Positions 36,380 to 46,345 of a DNA stretch of 64,000 nt are shown one piece after another. Each line of letters opens with the position of its first letter. Position 1 is the stretch's first letter. This DNA is from Desulfogranum mediterraneum DSM 13871. Lineage in GTDB: Bacteria; Desulfobacterota; Desulfobulbia; Desulfobulbales; Desulfobulbaceae. Location of the stretch: positions 3,526-67,525 of the forward strand of contig NZ_KE387004.1 in the NCBI RefSeq assembly GCF_000429965.1, in the 5' to 3' direction. The translations under genes were made by a program, and so were the position numbers. The notes below the pieces were generated by a model, which had not been told where the DNA came from, did not search any database, and saw only the letters and a list, made by a program, of their open reading frames with translations.

Positions 36380-37417
36380 CTACTCGGCAAGTTCTTCCCG
36401 CTTATTCGGGGAAACCCATCCTTCGTGTTTCATGCCCAGGGTCAAGTCGTGCTCAGAGAGCAGGGCCTTGATCTCGTTGAGTGACTTACGCCCAAAATTC
36501 TTGGTCTTCAGCATTTCAGCATCAGTCTTCTGGACGAGTTGCCCAATATACTGGATCTGGGCATTTTTAAGACAGTTGGCTGATCTGACGGAGAGCTCCA
36601 GGTCCTCGACATTCTTGTCCAGGAACGGCGGGTAACTGGAGTTTTCATCGTCATTGTCCTGCTTATCCGGAGCCTTGGCCTGCTCTTCATTAAAGTTAAT
36701 GAAGATGGTCATCTGCTCCTTGAGGATTTTCGCGGCATAGGCCAGGGCATCCTGGGGAGCAACACTGCCATCGGTTTCGATCTCCATGGTCAGGCGATCG
36801 TAATCGGTTTTCTGTCCAACCCGTGCCTGGGTCACCACATACTGGACCCGGACGATGGGGGAGAACAGGGCATCGATGGGAATGACGCCGATGGCCTGAT
36901 CTTCCTTCTTGTTGAACTCGGCAGGGACATACCCTTTTCCCCACTGGACCTCGAGTTCGGCGCGAAAGGTGGTCTCACTGGTGATGGTGCAGATTACCTG
37001 TTCCGGATTCATCACATCCACGTGCGGAGCACCGTTGATGTCTCCGGCGGTAACCGTTCCAGGCCCGTTTTTTTCGATCACAACGGTGTGCCCGACAGGC
37101 CCGTTGAGTTTCAAACGGACCTGTTTGAGGTTGAGGATGATCTCAGCCACGTCTTCATGGATACCATTGATGGAGGTAAACTCATGGAGGGCATTGTCGA
37201 TCTTCACCGAGGTGACGGCAGCCCCTCGGATGGAGGCCAGCATAATCCGCCGCAGTGAGTTGCCGATGGTCGTTGCAAACCCGCGCTCAAATGGCTGACA
37301 GACAAACTTGCCATACTGATCGGAGTGGGTTTCATCGTTTACTTCAAGCCGCTCAGGAGTTATGAGATCGTGCCAGTTTTTGTAAAAGGGGTTGGTATCC
37401 CTGATTTCCTGTGCCAT
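36380..37417 (-). CDS. rpoA: RNA polymerase alpha subunit
   Basis: The 345-residue protein has an N-terminal dimerisation domain (FERGFATTIGNSLRRIMLASIRGAAVT) and a C-terminal UP-element/activator-binding domain (LELSVRSANCLKNAQIQYIGQLVQKTDAEMLKTKNFGRKSLNEI; residues quoted in two overlapping parts of the helix-hairpin-helix fold). It starts at 37417 (MAQEIRDTNPFY), since an upstream in-frame codon would run into rpsD. It has the typical rpsD-rpoA-rplQ order. Confidence 0.97.
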   Translation of the reverse strand: MAQEIRDTNPFYKNWHDLITPERLEVNDETHSDQYGKFVCQPFERGFATTIGNSLRRIMLASIRGAAVTSVKIDNALHEFTSINGIHEDVAEIILNLKQVRLKLNGPVGHTVVIEKNGPGTVTAGDINGAPHVDVMNPEQVICTITSETTFRAELEVQWGKGYVPAEFNKKEDQAIGVIPIDALFSPIVRVQYVVTQARVGQKTDYDRLTMEIETDGSVAPQDALAYAAKILKEQMTIFINFNEEQAKAPDKQDNDDENSSYPPFLDKNVEDLELSVRSANCLKNAQIQYIGQLVQKTDAEMLKTKNFGRKSLNEIKALLSEHDLTLGMKHEGWVSPNKREELAE

Positions 37418-37436
37418 GATTACCTGATCGCTATGG

Positions 37437-38066
37437 TTACTTGGAGTAAAGTTCGACGATGAGCTGCTCTTGAATAGGCATGGTAATCTCTTCCCTGTTG
37501 GGCAGGGCCTTGACGGTACCTTGCATCTTGGTCTGGTCGATCTCCAACCAACTCGGTACACCACGTCGTACAGCGCCTTCGATATTGTCCTTGATCAGCT
37601 CATTCTTACTGCTCTTCTCTTTCACGGTGATCACATCACCGGCAGTGACCTGGTAGGAAGGGATGTTTACCTTCTTGCCGTTCACCAGGAAGTGGCTGTG
37701 GCGGACAAACTGTCGAGCCTGGTTCCGTGAGCTGGCAAAACCAGCGCGGTAGAGGGCATTGTCCAGACGACGCTCGAGCAGAATCAGCAGATTCGCACCG
37801 GTGACGCCCTTGGCGCGGTCGGCTCGCTCGAAATAGAGCTTGAACTGTGCCTCCAGCATGCCGTAGATCTGCTTGACCTTCTGCTTCTCACGAAGCTGAG
37901 TAGCGTAGTCTGAAACTTTGCGGAATCGATTCTGCCCATGCTGACCCGGGGCAAATGAGCGGCGCTCAAATGCACACTTGTCGGAGTAACACCGATCGCC
38001 TTTTAAAAACAATTTAAGGCTTTCGCGCCTGCACATCCTGCAGGAAGCCCCTGTATATCTAGCCAA
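37437..38066 (-). CDS. rpsD: 30S ribosomal protein S4
   Basis: The 209-residue primary rRNA-binding protein has an S4 RNA-binding fold ([22 protein letters not shown]). A complete four-Cys zinc motif lies at the N-terminus (SCRMCRRE, then [11 protein letters not shown]). The start codon is TTG at 38066 with GGAGG six bases upstream; the conserved MARYTG N-terminus leaves no other choice. S4 also represses the alpha operon in E. coli. Confidence 0.97.
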   Translation of the reverse strand: MARYTGASCRMCRRESLKLFLKGDRCYSDKCAFERRSFAPGQHGQNRFRKVSDYATQLREKQKVKQIYGMLEAQFKLYFERADRAKGVTGANLLILLERRLDNALYRAGFASSRNQARQFVRHSHFLVNGKKVNIPSYQVTAGDVITVKEKSSKNELIKDNIEGAVRRGVPSWLEIDQTKMQGTVKALPNREEITMPIQEQLIVELYSK

Positions 38067-38128
38067 GATTTACCTCCATAATAGGTACTGCGACCTTTCG
38101 CCGCAGCTTGCAACCAAGAATTCTTTTA

Positions 38129-38527
38129 TTACACCCTTCTGCGCTTGGGTGGTTTACAACCGTTATGTGGCAGCGGGGTTACATCTACAATGCGACTCAC
38201 ATCAAGCTCAACAGTTGTGAGGGCACGCAGGGCGGCCTCTCGACCGGGCCCAGGCCCTTTGACTCGCACCTCAACCTTTCTCAAGCCATGCTCTTTGGCC
38301 TTGGCCACGGCATCACTCAGGGCATTCTGGGCAGCAAAGGGAGTGGATTTCCTGGACCCCTTGAAGCCGATAACACCGGCGGTCGACCAGGCAAAGGCAT
38401 TGCCCTGTCGGTCGGTGATGGTGATGATTGTGTTATTGAAGGTTGAGTAGATAAAGATTATCCCTTCAGCAATATTCTTCTTTTCACGGCGCTTGGATTT
38501 CCCAGCCGCCTTTCCTGCCTTTGCCAT
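38129..38527 (-). CDS. rpsK: 30S ribosomal protein S11
   Basis: The 132-residue platform protein contains [22 protein letters not shown] and [13 protein letters not shown]. The C-terminal [13 protein letters not shown]-type ending ([14 protein letters not shown]) is intact. ATG start; 49 bp after rpsM. Confidence 0.98.
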   Translation of the reverse strand: MAKAGKAAGKSKRREKKNIAEGIIFIYSTFNNTIITITDRQGNAFAWSTAGVIGFKGSRKSTPFAAQNALSDAVAKAKEHGLRKVEVRVKGPGPGREAALRALTTVELDVSRIVDVTPLPHNGCKPPKRRRV

Positions 38528-38576
38528 AATAACTCCGTAAACTCTTTCGTTAGGGCAACCTGATCACAAATCAGCG

Positions 38577-38945
38577 CTATTTTTTACGAACAGCAGCGCC
38601 TCTTTTCGGTCCCTTACGAGTGCGCGCGTTGGTTTTCGTTCTCTGTCCACGGCAGGGCAACCCTATCCGATGTCTTCTCCCACGATAGGCACCGAGATCC
38701 ATGAGCCGCTTGATGTCCATGGAAATTTCGCGACGACGGTCACCTTCGACCAGGAAATCGTTTTCGATGATCTTCCGAATGCGGGTTACATCATCACTGC
38801 TGAGGTCGTCACTGTTCATCTGATAGGGCAGATCCGCCTTATCAAGAATCTGACGAGCTGAGGTCAAGCCGATGCCATAAATATAGGTCAGCGCTCGATC
38901 CATGTGTTTGTTACGTGGTAAATCCACTCCAGCTATACGTGCCAA
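38577..38945 (-). CDS. rpsM: 30S ribosomal protein S13
   Basis: The 122-residue head protein shows [27 protein letters not shown] and the basic tail [17 protein letters not shown]. The start codon is TTG at 38945 with AGGAG seven bases upstream. A nearby ATG is out of frame, so TTG is the real start. Confidence 0.97.
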   Translation of the reverse strand: MARIAGVDLPRNKHMDRALTYIYGIGLTSARQILDKADLPYQMNSDDLSSDDVTRIRKIIENDFLVEGDRRREISMDIKRLMDLGAYRGRRHRIGLPCRGQRTKTNARTRKGPKRGAAVRKK

Positions 38946-38986
38946 GACATTTCTCCTGTTTTAAAGTCTCACTCTTGTAGACGAGT

Positions 38987-39100
38987 TTAACCTTGCCGCT
39001 GTTTGTGCTTCTTATTCTTGCAGTTAACTCTGACGACACCTTTTCGCTTGAGAATTTTACAGCTACTGCACATTTTTTTTACTGATGCTCGTACTTTCAT
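38987..39100 (-). CDS. rpmJ: 50S ribosomal protein L36
   Basis: The 37-residue protein reads [20 protein letters not shown] and then [17 protein letters not shown]. It is the zinc-binding form with three Cys and one His (C11, C14, C27, H32). It lies between infA and rpsM, the standard position. Confidence 0.97.
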   Translation of the reverse strand: MKVRASVKKMCSSCKILKRKGVVRVNCKNKKHKQRQG

Positions 39101-39127
39101 ACCTGTAACCTGAGATCTATTCTATGG

Positions 39128-39364
39128 TTATTTTTTAGCTCTGCCGCCTTTTGCCCGAAAAGTGACCCTGCCTCTTGTCAAGTCGTATGGTGACAATTCA
39201 ACGGTGACCCGGTCGCCAGGTAGGATTTTTATATAGTGCATTCGCATCTTACCGGAGATATGGGCAAGAACCTTGTGCCCATTATCCAACTCGACGCGAA
39301 ACATTGCGTTGGGCAATGGTTCTATAATAGTACCTTCTACTTCAATGGCCTCTTCTTTTGCCAT
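39128..39364 (-). CDS. infA: Translation initiation factor IF-1
   Basis: The 78-residue OB-fold factor shows [20 protein letters not shown] and [20 protein letters not shown], with an extended basic tail (KGGRAKK). A well-formed promoter lies 40 bases upstream, so infA-rpmJ and the alpha genes can be expressed apart from secY-map. Confidence 0.97.
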   Translation of the reverse strand: MAKEEAIEVEGTIIEPLPNAMFRVELDNGHKVLAHISGKMRMHYIKILPGDRVTVELSPYDLTRGRVTFRAKGGRAKK

Positions 39365-39402
39365 GTCTCCACCACTCTTTTTTTGTGGCCGAAAAGGTAT
39401 TG

Positions 39403-39431
39403 AATATATCGAAGTTGCTTCAATATATCAA
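39403..39431 (-). promoter_or_regulatory. Internal promoter before infA, with dyad in the spacer
   Basis: On the minus strand TTGATA (39426-39431) and TATATT (39403-39408) are 17 bases apart, each hexamer one base from consensus. An imperfect inverted repeat (TATATTGAAG-CAA-CTTCGATATA, one mismatch) fills the spacer and the -10. The start point near 39396 gives a leader of about 32 bases. Confidence 0.7.
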
Positions 39432-39477
39432 CTCTTTTCTCGGCTTAATGTTAAAAAATTGTCCCTTTTCTGACTGT

Positions 39478-40260
39478 TTACTCACTGCCGAGTTGACTGA
39501 GGATCAACGGGCCATCCTCGGTCACGGCGACCGAATGTTCGAAATGGGCCGAAGGCAGACGGTCCCTGGTAACCACGGTCCACTGATCGCGCAGGACCTC
39601 TACCTTGCTGGTACCCATATTGACCATGGGTTCTATGGCAATAACCATTCCGGCGATGAGTCGGGGGGAGGATTGCCTTTGGACATAGTTGGGCACCTCA
39701 GGTGCCTCATGGAGTTCACTGCCGATGCCGTGGCCGACAAACTGGCGAACCACGGAGAAACCGTTGCCCTCGGCGTGGCTCTGCACGGCCCGGGAGATAT
39801 CGGAGATCCGGTTGCCGACCTGCACCTGTTGGATACCTCGAGCCAGGGACTCCTCGGTAACCTGGAGCAGCCTGCTGATCTCTGCGCTGACCCGCCCTAC
39901 AGGGATGGTGACAGCAGCGTCACCATAAAACCCCCTGTAGTGGGTGCCGAAATCAACAGAGATGATATCCCCTTCCCTGAGCCTGACTTTCTTGGAGGGG
40001 ATCCCATGGACGACCTGCTCGTTGACCGATGCACAGAGACTGGCCGGGAAGCCACGGTAGCCCTTAAAGGCGGGGGCTGCTCCATGGTCACGACAGTACT
40101 CTTCCGAACGCCGATCCAGATAGTGGGTGCTGACTCCGGGAGCAACCTCCTCTTTGAGCATGGCGAGTACGCCGGCTACAATCTGGTTGGCCTGACGCAT
40201 GATCGCCAGTTCTTCAGCGTTCTTGACCGTGATGGTCCTCTTCTCGCTTCGATCTCCCAC
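39478..40260 (-). CDS. map: Methionine aminopeptidase, type I
   Basis: The 260-residue dinuclear metalloprotease removes initiator Met. The ligand-bearing segments are ISVDFGTHYRGFYGDAAVT, FVGHGIGSELHEAPEVP, AIEPMVNMG and the final VTEDGPLILSQL. The start is GTG at 40260 with GAGGT upstream. It follows secY by 10 bp; adk, which usually lies between them, is absent. Confidence 0.97.
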   Translation of the reverse strand: MGDRSEKRTITVKNAEELAIMRQANQIVAGVLAMLKEEVAPGVSTHYLDRRSEEYCRDHGAAPAFKGYRGFPASLCASVNEQVVHGIPSKKVRLREGDIISVDFGTHYRGFYGDAAVTIPVGRVSAEISRLLQVTEESLARGIQQVQVGNRISDISRAVQSHAEGNGFSVVRQFVGHGIGSELHEAPEVPNYVQRQSSPRLIAGMVIAIEPMVNMGTSKVEVLRDQWTVVTRDRLPSAHFEHSVAVTEDGPLILSQLGSE

Positions 40261-40270
40261 AGTCTTTACC

Positions 40271-41575
40271 TCAACGTCGTCCCTTAATCCTACCAGCCTT
40301 CATAAAGCCGTCATAGTTGCGCATCACCAGATGGGATTCGATCTGGGAGATGGTATCGATTGCTACCCCGACCACAATCAGCAGGGCTGTACCGCCAAAA
40401 TAAAAGGGTACATTAAATTTACTGATCAGCAGGGTCGGCATCACACAGATCAGACTGAGATAGATCGCCCCCACCACCGTCAGCCGGGTCAAGACCCGAT
40501 CGATGAACTCGGCGGTTCGTTTCCCTGGCCGGATCCCGGGTATGAAGCCGCCATTCTTCTTCAGATTCTCTGCCACATCATCTGGCTTGAAGGTCACTGC
40601 CGTATAAAAGAAGCAGAAGAAGACCACCATGGCCACAAACATGATGTAGTAATAGACGGTTCCCGGGCTCAGGGCCGCAGAGATCCGCTGTACCCAATCG
40701 ATCTGGATGAAGGAACCGATGGTTGCCGGAAACATCATGATCGAGGAGGCAAAGATGGGCGGAATGACCCCGGAGACATTGATTTTCAACGGCAGGTGGG
40801 ACGCCTGGCCGCCATAGACCTTTCTGCCCACCACCCGTTTGGCATACTGGATGGGAATCCTTCGCTGGGCGGTCTCGACAAAGATGATAAAGGCCACGAT
40901 CAAGACCATGGCCACCAGCATTACCGGGATAAAGACCATGGCAAGTTCGCCGGCCTTAACCAGTTGCAGGGTGTTGCCTATGGCTGCGGGCATACGTGCC
41001 ACGATCCCGGCAAAGATGATCAGGGAGATCCCGTTACCGATGCCCCGCTCGGTCATCTGCTCGCCCAGCCACATGATAAAGGCGGTTCCCGAGGTGAGGG
41101 TGAGCACGGTCATCAGTTTGAACTGGAGCCCGGCCTCAATCACGATCGGCACCCCGGAGGGTCCGCTCATCCCCTCGAGTCCGGAGGCAATAAAAAAGCC
41201 CTGGATGATCGAGAGCACCACCGTCCCGTAACGGGTATACTGGGTGATCTTTCTCCGCCCGGCCTCCCCCTCCTTGGACAGGGATTCCAGTTGGGGAATG
41301 ACCACGGTCAGGAGTTGGATGATGATGGAGGCCGAGATATAGGGCATGATCCCCAGGGCGAAGATGGAAAAATTTTCCAAGGCGCCACCGGAGAACATGT
41401 TAAACATGCCAAAGAGGGTACTGGCATTTTGCTCGAAAAAGGCAGCTAAGGCCTGCCCGTTAATTCCAGGTGTTGGAATCTGAACACCCATCCTGTATAC
41501 AAAAAGCATGAAGAGGGTGAACAGCACCCTCTTGCGTAATTCAGGAATTGTGGCAGCACTGGCAAGACCGCTCAT
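40271..41575 (-). CDS. secY: Protein translocase subunit SecY
   Basis: The 434-residue inner-membrane channel has ten membrane helices. The plug/second-helix signature is GGALENFSIFALGIMPYISASIIIQLL (two overlapping motifs), with the C4-C5 ribosome loops RRIPIQYAKRVVGRK and FKPDDVAENLKKNGGFIPGIRPG. It is four bases after rplO, in the spc operon. Confidence 0.97.
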   Translation of the reverse strand: MSGLASAATIPELRKRVLFTLFMLFVYRMGVQIPTPGINGQALAAFFEQNASTLFGMFNMFSGGALENFSIFALGIMPYISASIIIQLLTVVIPQLESLSKEGEAGRRKITQYTRYGTVVLSIIQGFFIASGLEGMSGPSGVPIVIEAGLQFKLMTVLTLTSGTAFIMWLGEQMTERGIGNGISLIIFAGIVARMPAAIGNTLQLVKAGELAMVFIPVMLVAMVLIVAFIIFVETAQRRIPIQYAKRVVGRKVYGGQASHLPLKINVSGVIPPIFASSIMMFPATIGSFIQIDWVQRISAALSPGTVYYYIMFVAMVVFFCFFYTAVTFKPDDVAENLKKNGGFIPGIRPGKRTAEFIDRVLTRLTVVGAIYLSLICVMPTLLISKFNVPFYFGGTALLIVVGVAIDTISQIESHLVMRNYDGFMKAGRIKGRR

Positions 41576-41579
41576 GTAA

Positions 41580-42017
41580 TTACTCCTTTACAGTACCACC
41601 TGCTTCAGTGATTTTATCCGCTGCACCTTTACTCACCTTGTCGACATCAACGGTGACCGCCTTGGTCAACTGGCCGTTGGCAAGAACCTTCACCGGCTTC
41701 TGGCCGTCGATGATCCCGGCCTCGAGCAGGGCCTTGACATCAACCACTGCACCGCTCTCAAAGGTATCAAGCTGGGCGAGTGTGACGATGGCATACTCGG
41801 TCTTGAAGATGTTGGTGAAACCACGCTTGGGCAGGCGACGATGCAACGGCATCTGACCGCCCTCGAAACCACCTGCCAGGCTGTAGCCGGAACGTGAGCG
41901 GGCACCCTTGTGACCGCGTCCGGAGGTCTTACCATGTCCGGAACCGTGGCCGCGCCCGATACGTTTACGCTGTTTCCTGGCTCCAGCTGCAGGACTGAGA
42001 TTATTCAACTTAAGCAT
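41580..42017 (-). CDS. rplO: 50S ribosomal protein L15
   Basis: The 145-residue protein opens MLKLNNLSPAAGARKQRKRI, then GRGHGSGHGKTSGRGHKGARSR, the usual Gly/Arg-rich extension that threads into 23S rRNA. A normal C-terminal globular domain follows (VLANGQLTKAVTVDVDKVS). Three bases separate it from rpmD. Confidence 0.97.
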   Translation of the reverse strand: MLKLNNLSPAAGARKQRKRIGRGHGSGHGKTSGRGHKGARSRSGYSLAGGFEGGQMPLHRRLPKRGFTNIFKTEYAIVTLAQLDTFESGAVVDVKALLEAGIIDGQKPVKVLANGQLTKAVTVDVDKVSKGAADKITEAGGTVKE

Positions 42018-42020
42018 GAT

Positions 42021-42200
42021 CTACTCCTCCACTCTGACAAGATGCCTGACCTTATTGATCATGCCTCGGATTTCTGGAGTGTCTTTTCTGGTTACAGTTT
42101 TGTGCATTTTGGTCAAACCAAGGCCGACCAGGGTCGCCCGGATTTTCTTGGTACTGCCAATGCCGCTCTTGACCTGGGTCAATGTAATAGTATCACTCAT
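42021..42200 (-). CDS. rpmD: 50S ribosomal protein L30
   Basis: The 59-residue protein reads MSDTITLTQVKSGIGSTKKI and continues with LVGLGLTKMHKTVTRKDTPE. The start at 42200 is chosen over an in-frame codon at 42272 that would overlap rpsE. Confidence 0.95.
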   Translation of the reverse strand: MSDTITLTQVKSGIGSTKKIRATLVGLGLTKMHKTVTRKDTPEIRGMINKVRHLVRVEE

Positions 42201-42228
42201 GATGGAAAACCTGTATATCGTGATGGGC

Positions 42229-42741
42229 CTAAGCGACCATCTCTTCAGTTTTAAGACCACGAAGTTTGGCAATCTGCTCAGCAGAACGGAGTTGCCGCAA
42301 CCCGGCTATAGTCGCCTTGGCAAGATTGTGCGGGTTGTTGGACCCCAGACATTTGGTGAGAATATTATTCACCCCAGCTGCCTCGAGTACCGCCCGGACG
42401 GCTCCACCGGCGATCACACCGGTACCGTCTCCGGCGGGCTTCAACATGACGCTGCCGGACTTGAACTTGCCAATGGTTTCATGTGGGATGGAGACATCGG
42501 TCATGGCCACGGACTGCATGTCCTTCCGCGCCCTCTCGATTCCCTTGCGGATGGCTTCAGGGACCTGGTTGGCCTTACCCAAGCCATAGCCGACCTTGCC
42601 CTTTCCATCACCGACAACAACGATTGCACTGAAGCTGAAGCGACGTCCACCCTTTACAACTTTGGCAACACGGTTGATAAAAACGATCTTTTCTATGAGC
42701 TCTTCTTGGTTTCCGTCTTTAGCTCTTTTAAAATCAGCCAA
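42229..42741 (-). CDS. rpsE: 30S ribosomal protein S5
   Basis: The 170-residue protein contains [35 protein letters not shown] and the late [17 protein letters not shown]. The start is TTG at 42741 with GGGGGTG four bases upstream; no in-frame ATG precedes the conserved domain. S5 lines the mRNA entry channel with S3 and S4. Confidence 0.96.
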   Translation of the reverse strand: MADFKRAKDGNQEELIEKIVFINRVAKVVKGGRRFSFSAIVVVGDGKGKVGYGLGKANQVPEAIRKGIERARKDMQSVAMTDVSIPHETIGKFKSGSVMLKPAGDGTGVIAGGAVRAVLEAAGVNNILTKCLGSNNPHNLAKATIAGLRQLRSAEQIAKLRGLKTEEMVA

Positions 42742-42788
42742 GAAACACCCCCGTAGGATATTGTTGAATTACGAGAAAATAAGTTGTC

Positions 42789-43154
42789 TTAAAACTTGAG
42801 TCCGCCTTCGCGGGCCCCATCGGACAGTGCCTTGACCCGACCATGGTAGATATAGCCACCGCGGTCAAAGACCACCTCTTCTATACCGGCTGCCTTCGCT
42901 TTTTCGGCCAGCATCTCACCGACCTTCTTAGCCAGCTCACAACGATCTTTCAGGCCAGATCCGTCAAACTCCTTGCTCTCGGTGGACATGGAGGTGATGG
43001 TCTGCTGCTTGAGATCATCGATGAGCTGTACATATATGTGCTTGTTGCTGCGAAATACCCGCATGCGTGGCTTGTCACCGGTGCCACTGATTTTCTTGCG
43101 GATCCGTTTGATCCGTTTCATACGGGCAGTAACTTTAGGATGTGTTTTAGCCAT
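42789..43154 (-). CDS. rplR: 50S ribosomal protein L18
   Basis: The 121-residue 5S-rRNA-binding protein shows [28 protein letters not shown] and the ending [20 protein letters not shown], then AREGGLKF. It lies 23 bp after rplF. Confidence 0.97.
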   Translation of the reverse strand: MAKTHPKVTARMKRIKRIRKKISGTGDKPRMRVFRSNKHIYVQLIDDLKQQTITSMSTESKEFDGSGLKDRCELAKKVGEMLAEKAKAAGIEEVVFDRGGYIYHGRVKALSDGAREGGLKF

Positions 43155-43177
43155 GATGTTACTCTTTCAATGATTAA

Positions 43178-43720
43178 TTAACTTGCTGCACCGGCTTTAC
43201 CGACTTTCCGGACAATATGCTCATCAACATAACGGATGCCTTTGCCCTTGTACGGCTCAGGCTTACGGATGGCCCGGATGCGCGCAGCAGTAAGTCCCAC
43301 CAGTTCCTTATCGATACCGGTAACGGTAATGTTGTTGTTCTTGTCGACTTCAGAACTGATACCTGCCGGCAGAACAAACTCAACCGGGTTGGAGTATCCA
43401 ACGTTCAGGGTGAGGGTATCATTGGAGAGGTTGGCTCGATAACCCACACCCTCAACGGTCAGTTTCTTCTCAAATCCGGTGTTCACCCCGACCACCATGT
43501 TGTTGACCAGTGACCTGCTCATGCCCCAGAAGGCCATGACTTTCTTGCTGTTGCCCTTGGGGGTAAGGATGAGTTCATTGCCCTCTTCCCTACACTCAAT
43601 CTCTGGGCGCAGGTCTCTTTCCAGAGTACCCTTGGGCCCGGTCACTGTAATGTGTGTACCTTGTATTTCAACCTTTACCCCAGTGGGTACAGGGATCGGT
43701 TGTTTTCCGATTCTGGACAT
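43178..43720 (-). CDS. rplF: 50S ribosomal protein L6
   Basis: The 180-residue protein of two related domains starts MSRIGKQPIPVPTGVKV. It contains the duplicated core ITVTGPKGTLER and ITVTGIDKELVG, and the signature KPEPYKGKGIRYVDE. Confidence 0.98.
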   Translation of the reverse strand: MSRIGKQPIPVPTGVKVEIQGTHITVTGPKGTLERDLRPEIECREEGNELILTPKGNSKKVMAFWGMSRSLVNNMVVGVNTGFEKKLTVEGVGYRANLSNDTLTLNVGYSNPVEFVLPAGISSEVDKNNNITVTGIDKELVGLTAARIRAIRKPEPYKGKGIRYVDEHIVRKVGKAGAAS

Positions 43721-43749
43721 TTTGAACTCCTTGTCGTCAGAAAATGCAG

Positions 43750-44148
43750 TTACCAGATTTCACAAAGCAACTCACCACCTATCCGGCGTGCACGTGCTTC
43801 TCTGTCGCTGATCACACCCTGGGAGGTCGTCAGTATACCAACGCCCAGCCCGGTCATTACCTTGGGGATACGATCGTTCTTTTTATATTGGCGCAATCCT
43901 GGTTTACTGACCCGCTTGATGCCGGTGATAACCTGCTCACCATTGGGCCCGTATTTCAGATCAATCTTCAGGATGCCCTGCACCTCTTGCTCAATGACCT
44001 GGTAATCGGTGATATACCCTTCATCCTTGAGCACTTTGGCGACATTGACTTTGATTGTTGACAGAGGCATTTCCACGGACTCAAAGCGGGCCTTTACGCC
44101 GTTTCTGATTCGGGTCAGCATATCTGCCAGTGGATCACTCATAGACAT
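43750..44148 (-). CDS. rpsH: 30S ribosomal protein S8
   Basis: The 132-residue primary rRNA-binding protein begins SDPLADMLTRIRNG and ends GVGILTTSQGVISDREARARRIGGELLCEIW (two motifs). The start may be ATG 44148 or the Met at 44142; AGAGGA favours 44148. S8 is the usual translational repressor of spc genes in E. coli. Confidence 0.97.
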   Translation of the reverse strand: MSMSDPLADMLTRIRNGVKARFESVEMPLSTIKVNVAKVLKDEGYITDYQVIEQEVQGILKIDLKYGPNGEQVITGIKRVSKPGLRQYKKNDRIPKVMTGLGVGILTTSQGVISDREARARRIGGELLCEIW

Positions 44149-44241
44149 TGATTTTTTCCTCTTTTAAAAAGCGAATTGCTGGACATTTGCTCAAACAACT
44201 TCTTCAAGTCGTCCTCGTCAGGGGCAGCACTGCCTGTTCAT

Positions 44242-44427
44242 CTACCAGCTTGACTTGGTAACCCCGGTCAATTCTCCCTGTGAGGCCAGTTTCCGAAAAC
44301 ACAGCCTGCAAATGCCAAACTTTCTCATATAGGCTCTTGGACGACCACAAAGAGGACATCTGTTGTAAGAGCGTGCTTTAAATTTTGGTTTACGTTTTGC
44401 CTTGGCAATGAGTGATTTTTTTGCCAC
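44242..44427 (-). CDS. rpsN: 30S ribosomal protein S14, zinc type
   Basis: The 61-residue protein is the short zinc-binding form, with [21 protein letters not shown] giving four Cys. The start is GTG at 44427 with AGGAGG five bases upstream; a longer reading frame to 44463 crosses this site and is rejected. Confidence 0.96.
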   Translation of the reverse strand: MAKKSLIAKAKRKPKFKARSYNRCPLCGRPRAYMRKFGICRLCFRKLASQGELTGVTKSSW

Positions 44428-44477
44428 TGCATCCTCCTGAAGAATAGTTGTTATTTGAGACAAAAGAAGTAAGCGGC

Positions 44478-45020
44478 TTACTTCTTTTTGAATGGCATAC
44501 CCATAGCTTTCAACAAAGCGCGACCCTGCTCATCGCTATCGGCAGAGGTCACTATGGTAATATTCAGTCCTCGAATTTTGTCGATCTTGTCGTAATCAAT
44601 CTCCGGGAAAATGATGTGCTCGGTGATCCCCATGGAGAAGTTACCACGCCCGTCAAAGCCTTTGGGGGAAATCCCGCGAAAGTCGCGAACCCGAGGCAGG
44701 GCGATGTTGATTAATTTTGATAGAAAGTCATACATCCTTTCACTGCGCAGGGTTACCCGTGCACCGATGGGCATGCCTTCACGCAGTTTAAAGGTGGCAA
44801 TGGATTTTTTGGCTTTGGTTACAACGGCCTTCTGGCCAGCAATCAGGGTCAGCTCACCAGCAGCCTTATCCACTGATTTAGGATTCTGCACCCCCTCACC
44901 GATCCCCATGTTGAGAACGACTTTCTCAATCTTAGGAATCTCCATTACACTTTTGAGGTCAAATTCTTCTTTCAGTTGAGATTTGATCTCGTTATCGTAC
45001 TGTTCTTTAAGTGTTCCCAT
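44478..45020 (-). CDS. rplE: 50S ribosomal protein L5
   Basis: The 180-residue 5S-rRNA-binding protein shows [36 protein letters not shown] and [20 protein letters not shown]. It ends in FKKK. It lies 27 bp after rplX. Confidence 0.98.
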   Translation of the reverse strand: MGTLKEQYDNEIKSQLKEEFDLKSVMEIPKIEKVVLNMGIGEGVQNPKSVDKAAGELTLIAGQKAVVTKAKKSIATFKLREGMPIGARVTLRSERMYDFLSKLINIALPRVRDFRGISPKGFDGRGNFSMGITEHIIFPEIDYDKIDKIRGLNITIVTSADSDEQGRALLKAMGMPFKKK

Positions 45021-45047
45021 CGTGTACTCCGTGGTCAGTGAGAATCC

Positions 45048-45386
45048 TTACGATTTTGTAGTTTCAAGAGTTGCGTTACAGCCTTTACAGACACGCACCT
45101 TTGTACCATCTTCCAGGTTGCTCTTTCCGGTACGTACTGTCTCGGTACATTCAGGGCAGACAATCATTACATTAGAGATATGGATTGAGGCCTCTCTCTC
45201 TATGATCTGTCCCGGCTGTGTCGCATCAGTTCCCTTTTGATGTTTCTTAATCATGTTGATTCGTTCGACGACGACACGGTTACGACTGCGGTCCACCTTG
45301 AGGATCTTTCCTACCCGACCTTTGTCTTTACCGGCAATGACTTCAACCTGATCATTAACTCTAAGACTTGCTTGTCCCTGACGCAT
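45048..45386 (-). CDS. rplX: 50S ribosomal protein L24
   Basis: The 112-residue KOW-domain protein shows [22 protein letters not shown]-terminal zinc ribbon follows ([11 protein letters not shown], then [12 protein letters not shown]). ATG at 45386 has GAGGTAAG upstream; an alternative in-frame start at 45410 adds eight residues without family support. Confidence 0.95.
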   Translation of the reverse strand: MRQGQASLRVNDQVEVIAGKDKGRVGKILKVDRSRNRVVVERINMIKKHQKGTDATQPGQIIEREASIHISNVMIVCPECTETVRTGKSNLEDGTKVRVCKGCNATLETTKS

Positions 45387-45437
45387 TGTTCTTACCTCGT
45401 TTCCCTTCATCTATGGTCTTGCTGTAAGGTCAGGACC

Positions 45438-45806
45438 TCACAGAACTTCCGGTGCAAGGGATATAATCTTCATAAAACCTAACGATCTGAGTTCGCGGGC
45501 AACCGGTCCGAAAATACGCGTACCAATCGGCTCTCCATTTCCACTCAGGAGGACCGCAGCATTCTCATCAAATTTGACAGCTGTATCTTCTGGTCGCTGT
45601 ATCTCTTTTTTAGTCCGCACGATAACGGCGTCTAAAACATCGCCCTTCTTCACTTTTGCATGGGGAATGGCTTCCTTTACCGTCACGACGATAATATCCC
45701 CAATGCTTGCATATCGTTTCCGTGTTCCCCCCAGCACCCTGATGCACAATACTTTCTTAGCACCGGAGTTGTCGGCAACATTTAACATGCTTTCGGTTTG
45801 AATCAT
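45438..45806 (-). CDS. rplN: 50S ribosomal protein L14
   Basis: The 122-residue protein begins [20 protein letters not shown] and ends [12 protein letters not shown], both hallmark segments of L14. It lies 58 bp after rpsQ. Confidence 0.98.
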   Translation of the reverse strand: MIQTESMLNVADNSGAKKVLCIRVLGGTRKRYASIGDIIVVTVKEAIPHAKVKKGDVLDAVIVRTKKEIQRPEDTAVKFDENAAVLLSGNGEPIGTRIFGPVARELRSLGFMKIISLAPEVL

Positions 45807-45864
45807 GGTTCCACCTGAAATGCTTTATTTGCAGCTACTTACAATCATCCACCAGGGTATCTGG

Positions 45865-46119
45865 TCAAACAGAGCGCTCTATGATTGACCGTACAAGCCA
45901 GCGTTTATTCTTAGACAAAGGACGACACTCTTCGATCAGGACAACATCACCGATGTTGCACTCGTTGGCCGAATCATGTGCCATATATTTTACGTTACGA
46001 CGGATATACTTGCCGTAGAGTTTGTGCCGTACTTTTCTTTCAACAAGAATAACGACACTCTTATCCATCTTGTTGCTTACAACCGTACCCTGGCGGGTCT
46101 TTTTGTTTTTTGCTGTCAT
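45865..46119 (-). CDS. rpsQ: 30S ribosomal protein S17
   Basis: The 84-residue OB-fold protein contains [20 protein letters not shown] and [15 protein letters not shown]. The start at 46119 (MTAKNKK) has AGGAA seven bases upstream; a frame to 46176 would overlap rpmC. Confidence 0.97.
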   Translation of the reverse strand: MTAKNKKTRQGTVVSNKMDKSVVILVERKVRHKLYGKYIRRNVKYMAHDSANECNIGDVVLIEECRPLSKNKRWLVRSIIERSV

Positions 46120-46159
46120 CGCTCTATTCCTGTGGCTCTTAAGCTCGCTGTTGGTTGGC

Positions 46160-46345
46160 CTATTGTTTTTCTGCAATCACAGTCTTGATCTGGGCAATGT
46201 CTTTCTTCAACTGTCCCAGTCGAGCCGGATTTTCCAGGCGCCTGATTCCATGTTGGAATTTGAGCTTGAAAAGATCTTCTCGAACGTCGTTTTCCTTCTT
46301 CTTCAGAGCGTCGAGATCAAGTTCGCGGAGTTCTTTTACCTTCAT
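46160..46345 (-). CDS. rpmC: 50S ribosomal protein L29
   Basis: The 61-residue two-helix protein shows [20 protein letters not shown] and [18 protein letters not shown]. It overlaps the end of rplP by 4 bp, so the two are translationally coupled. Confidence 0.97.
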   Translation of the reverse strand: MKVKELRELDLDALKKKENDVREDLFKLKFQHGIRRLENPARLGQLKKDIAQIKTVIAEKQ

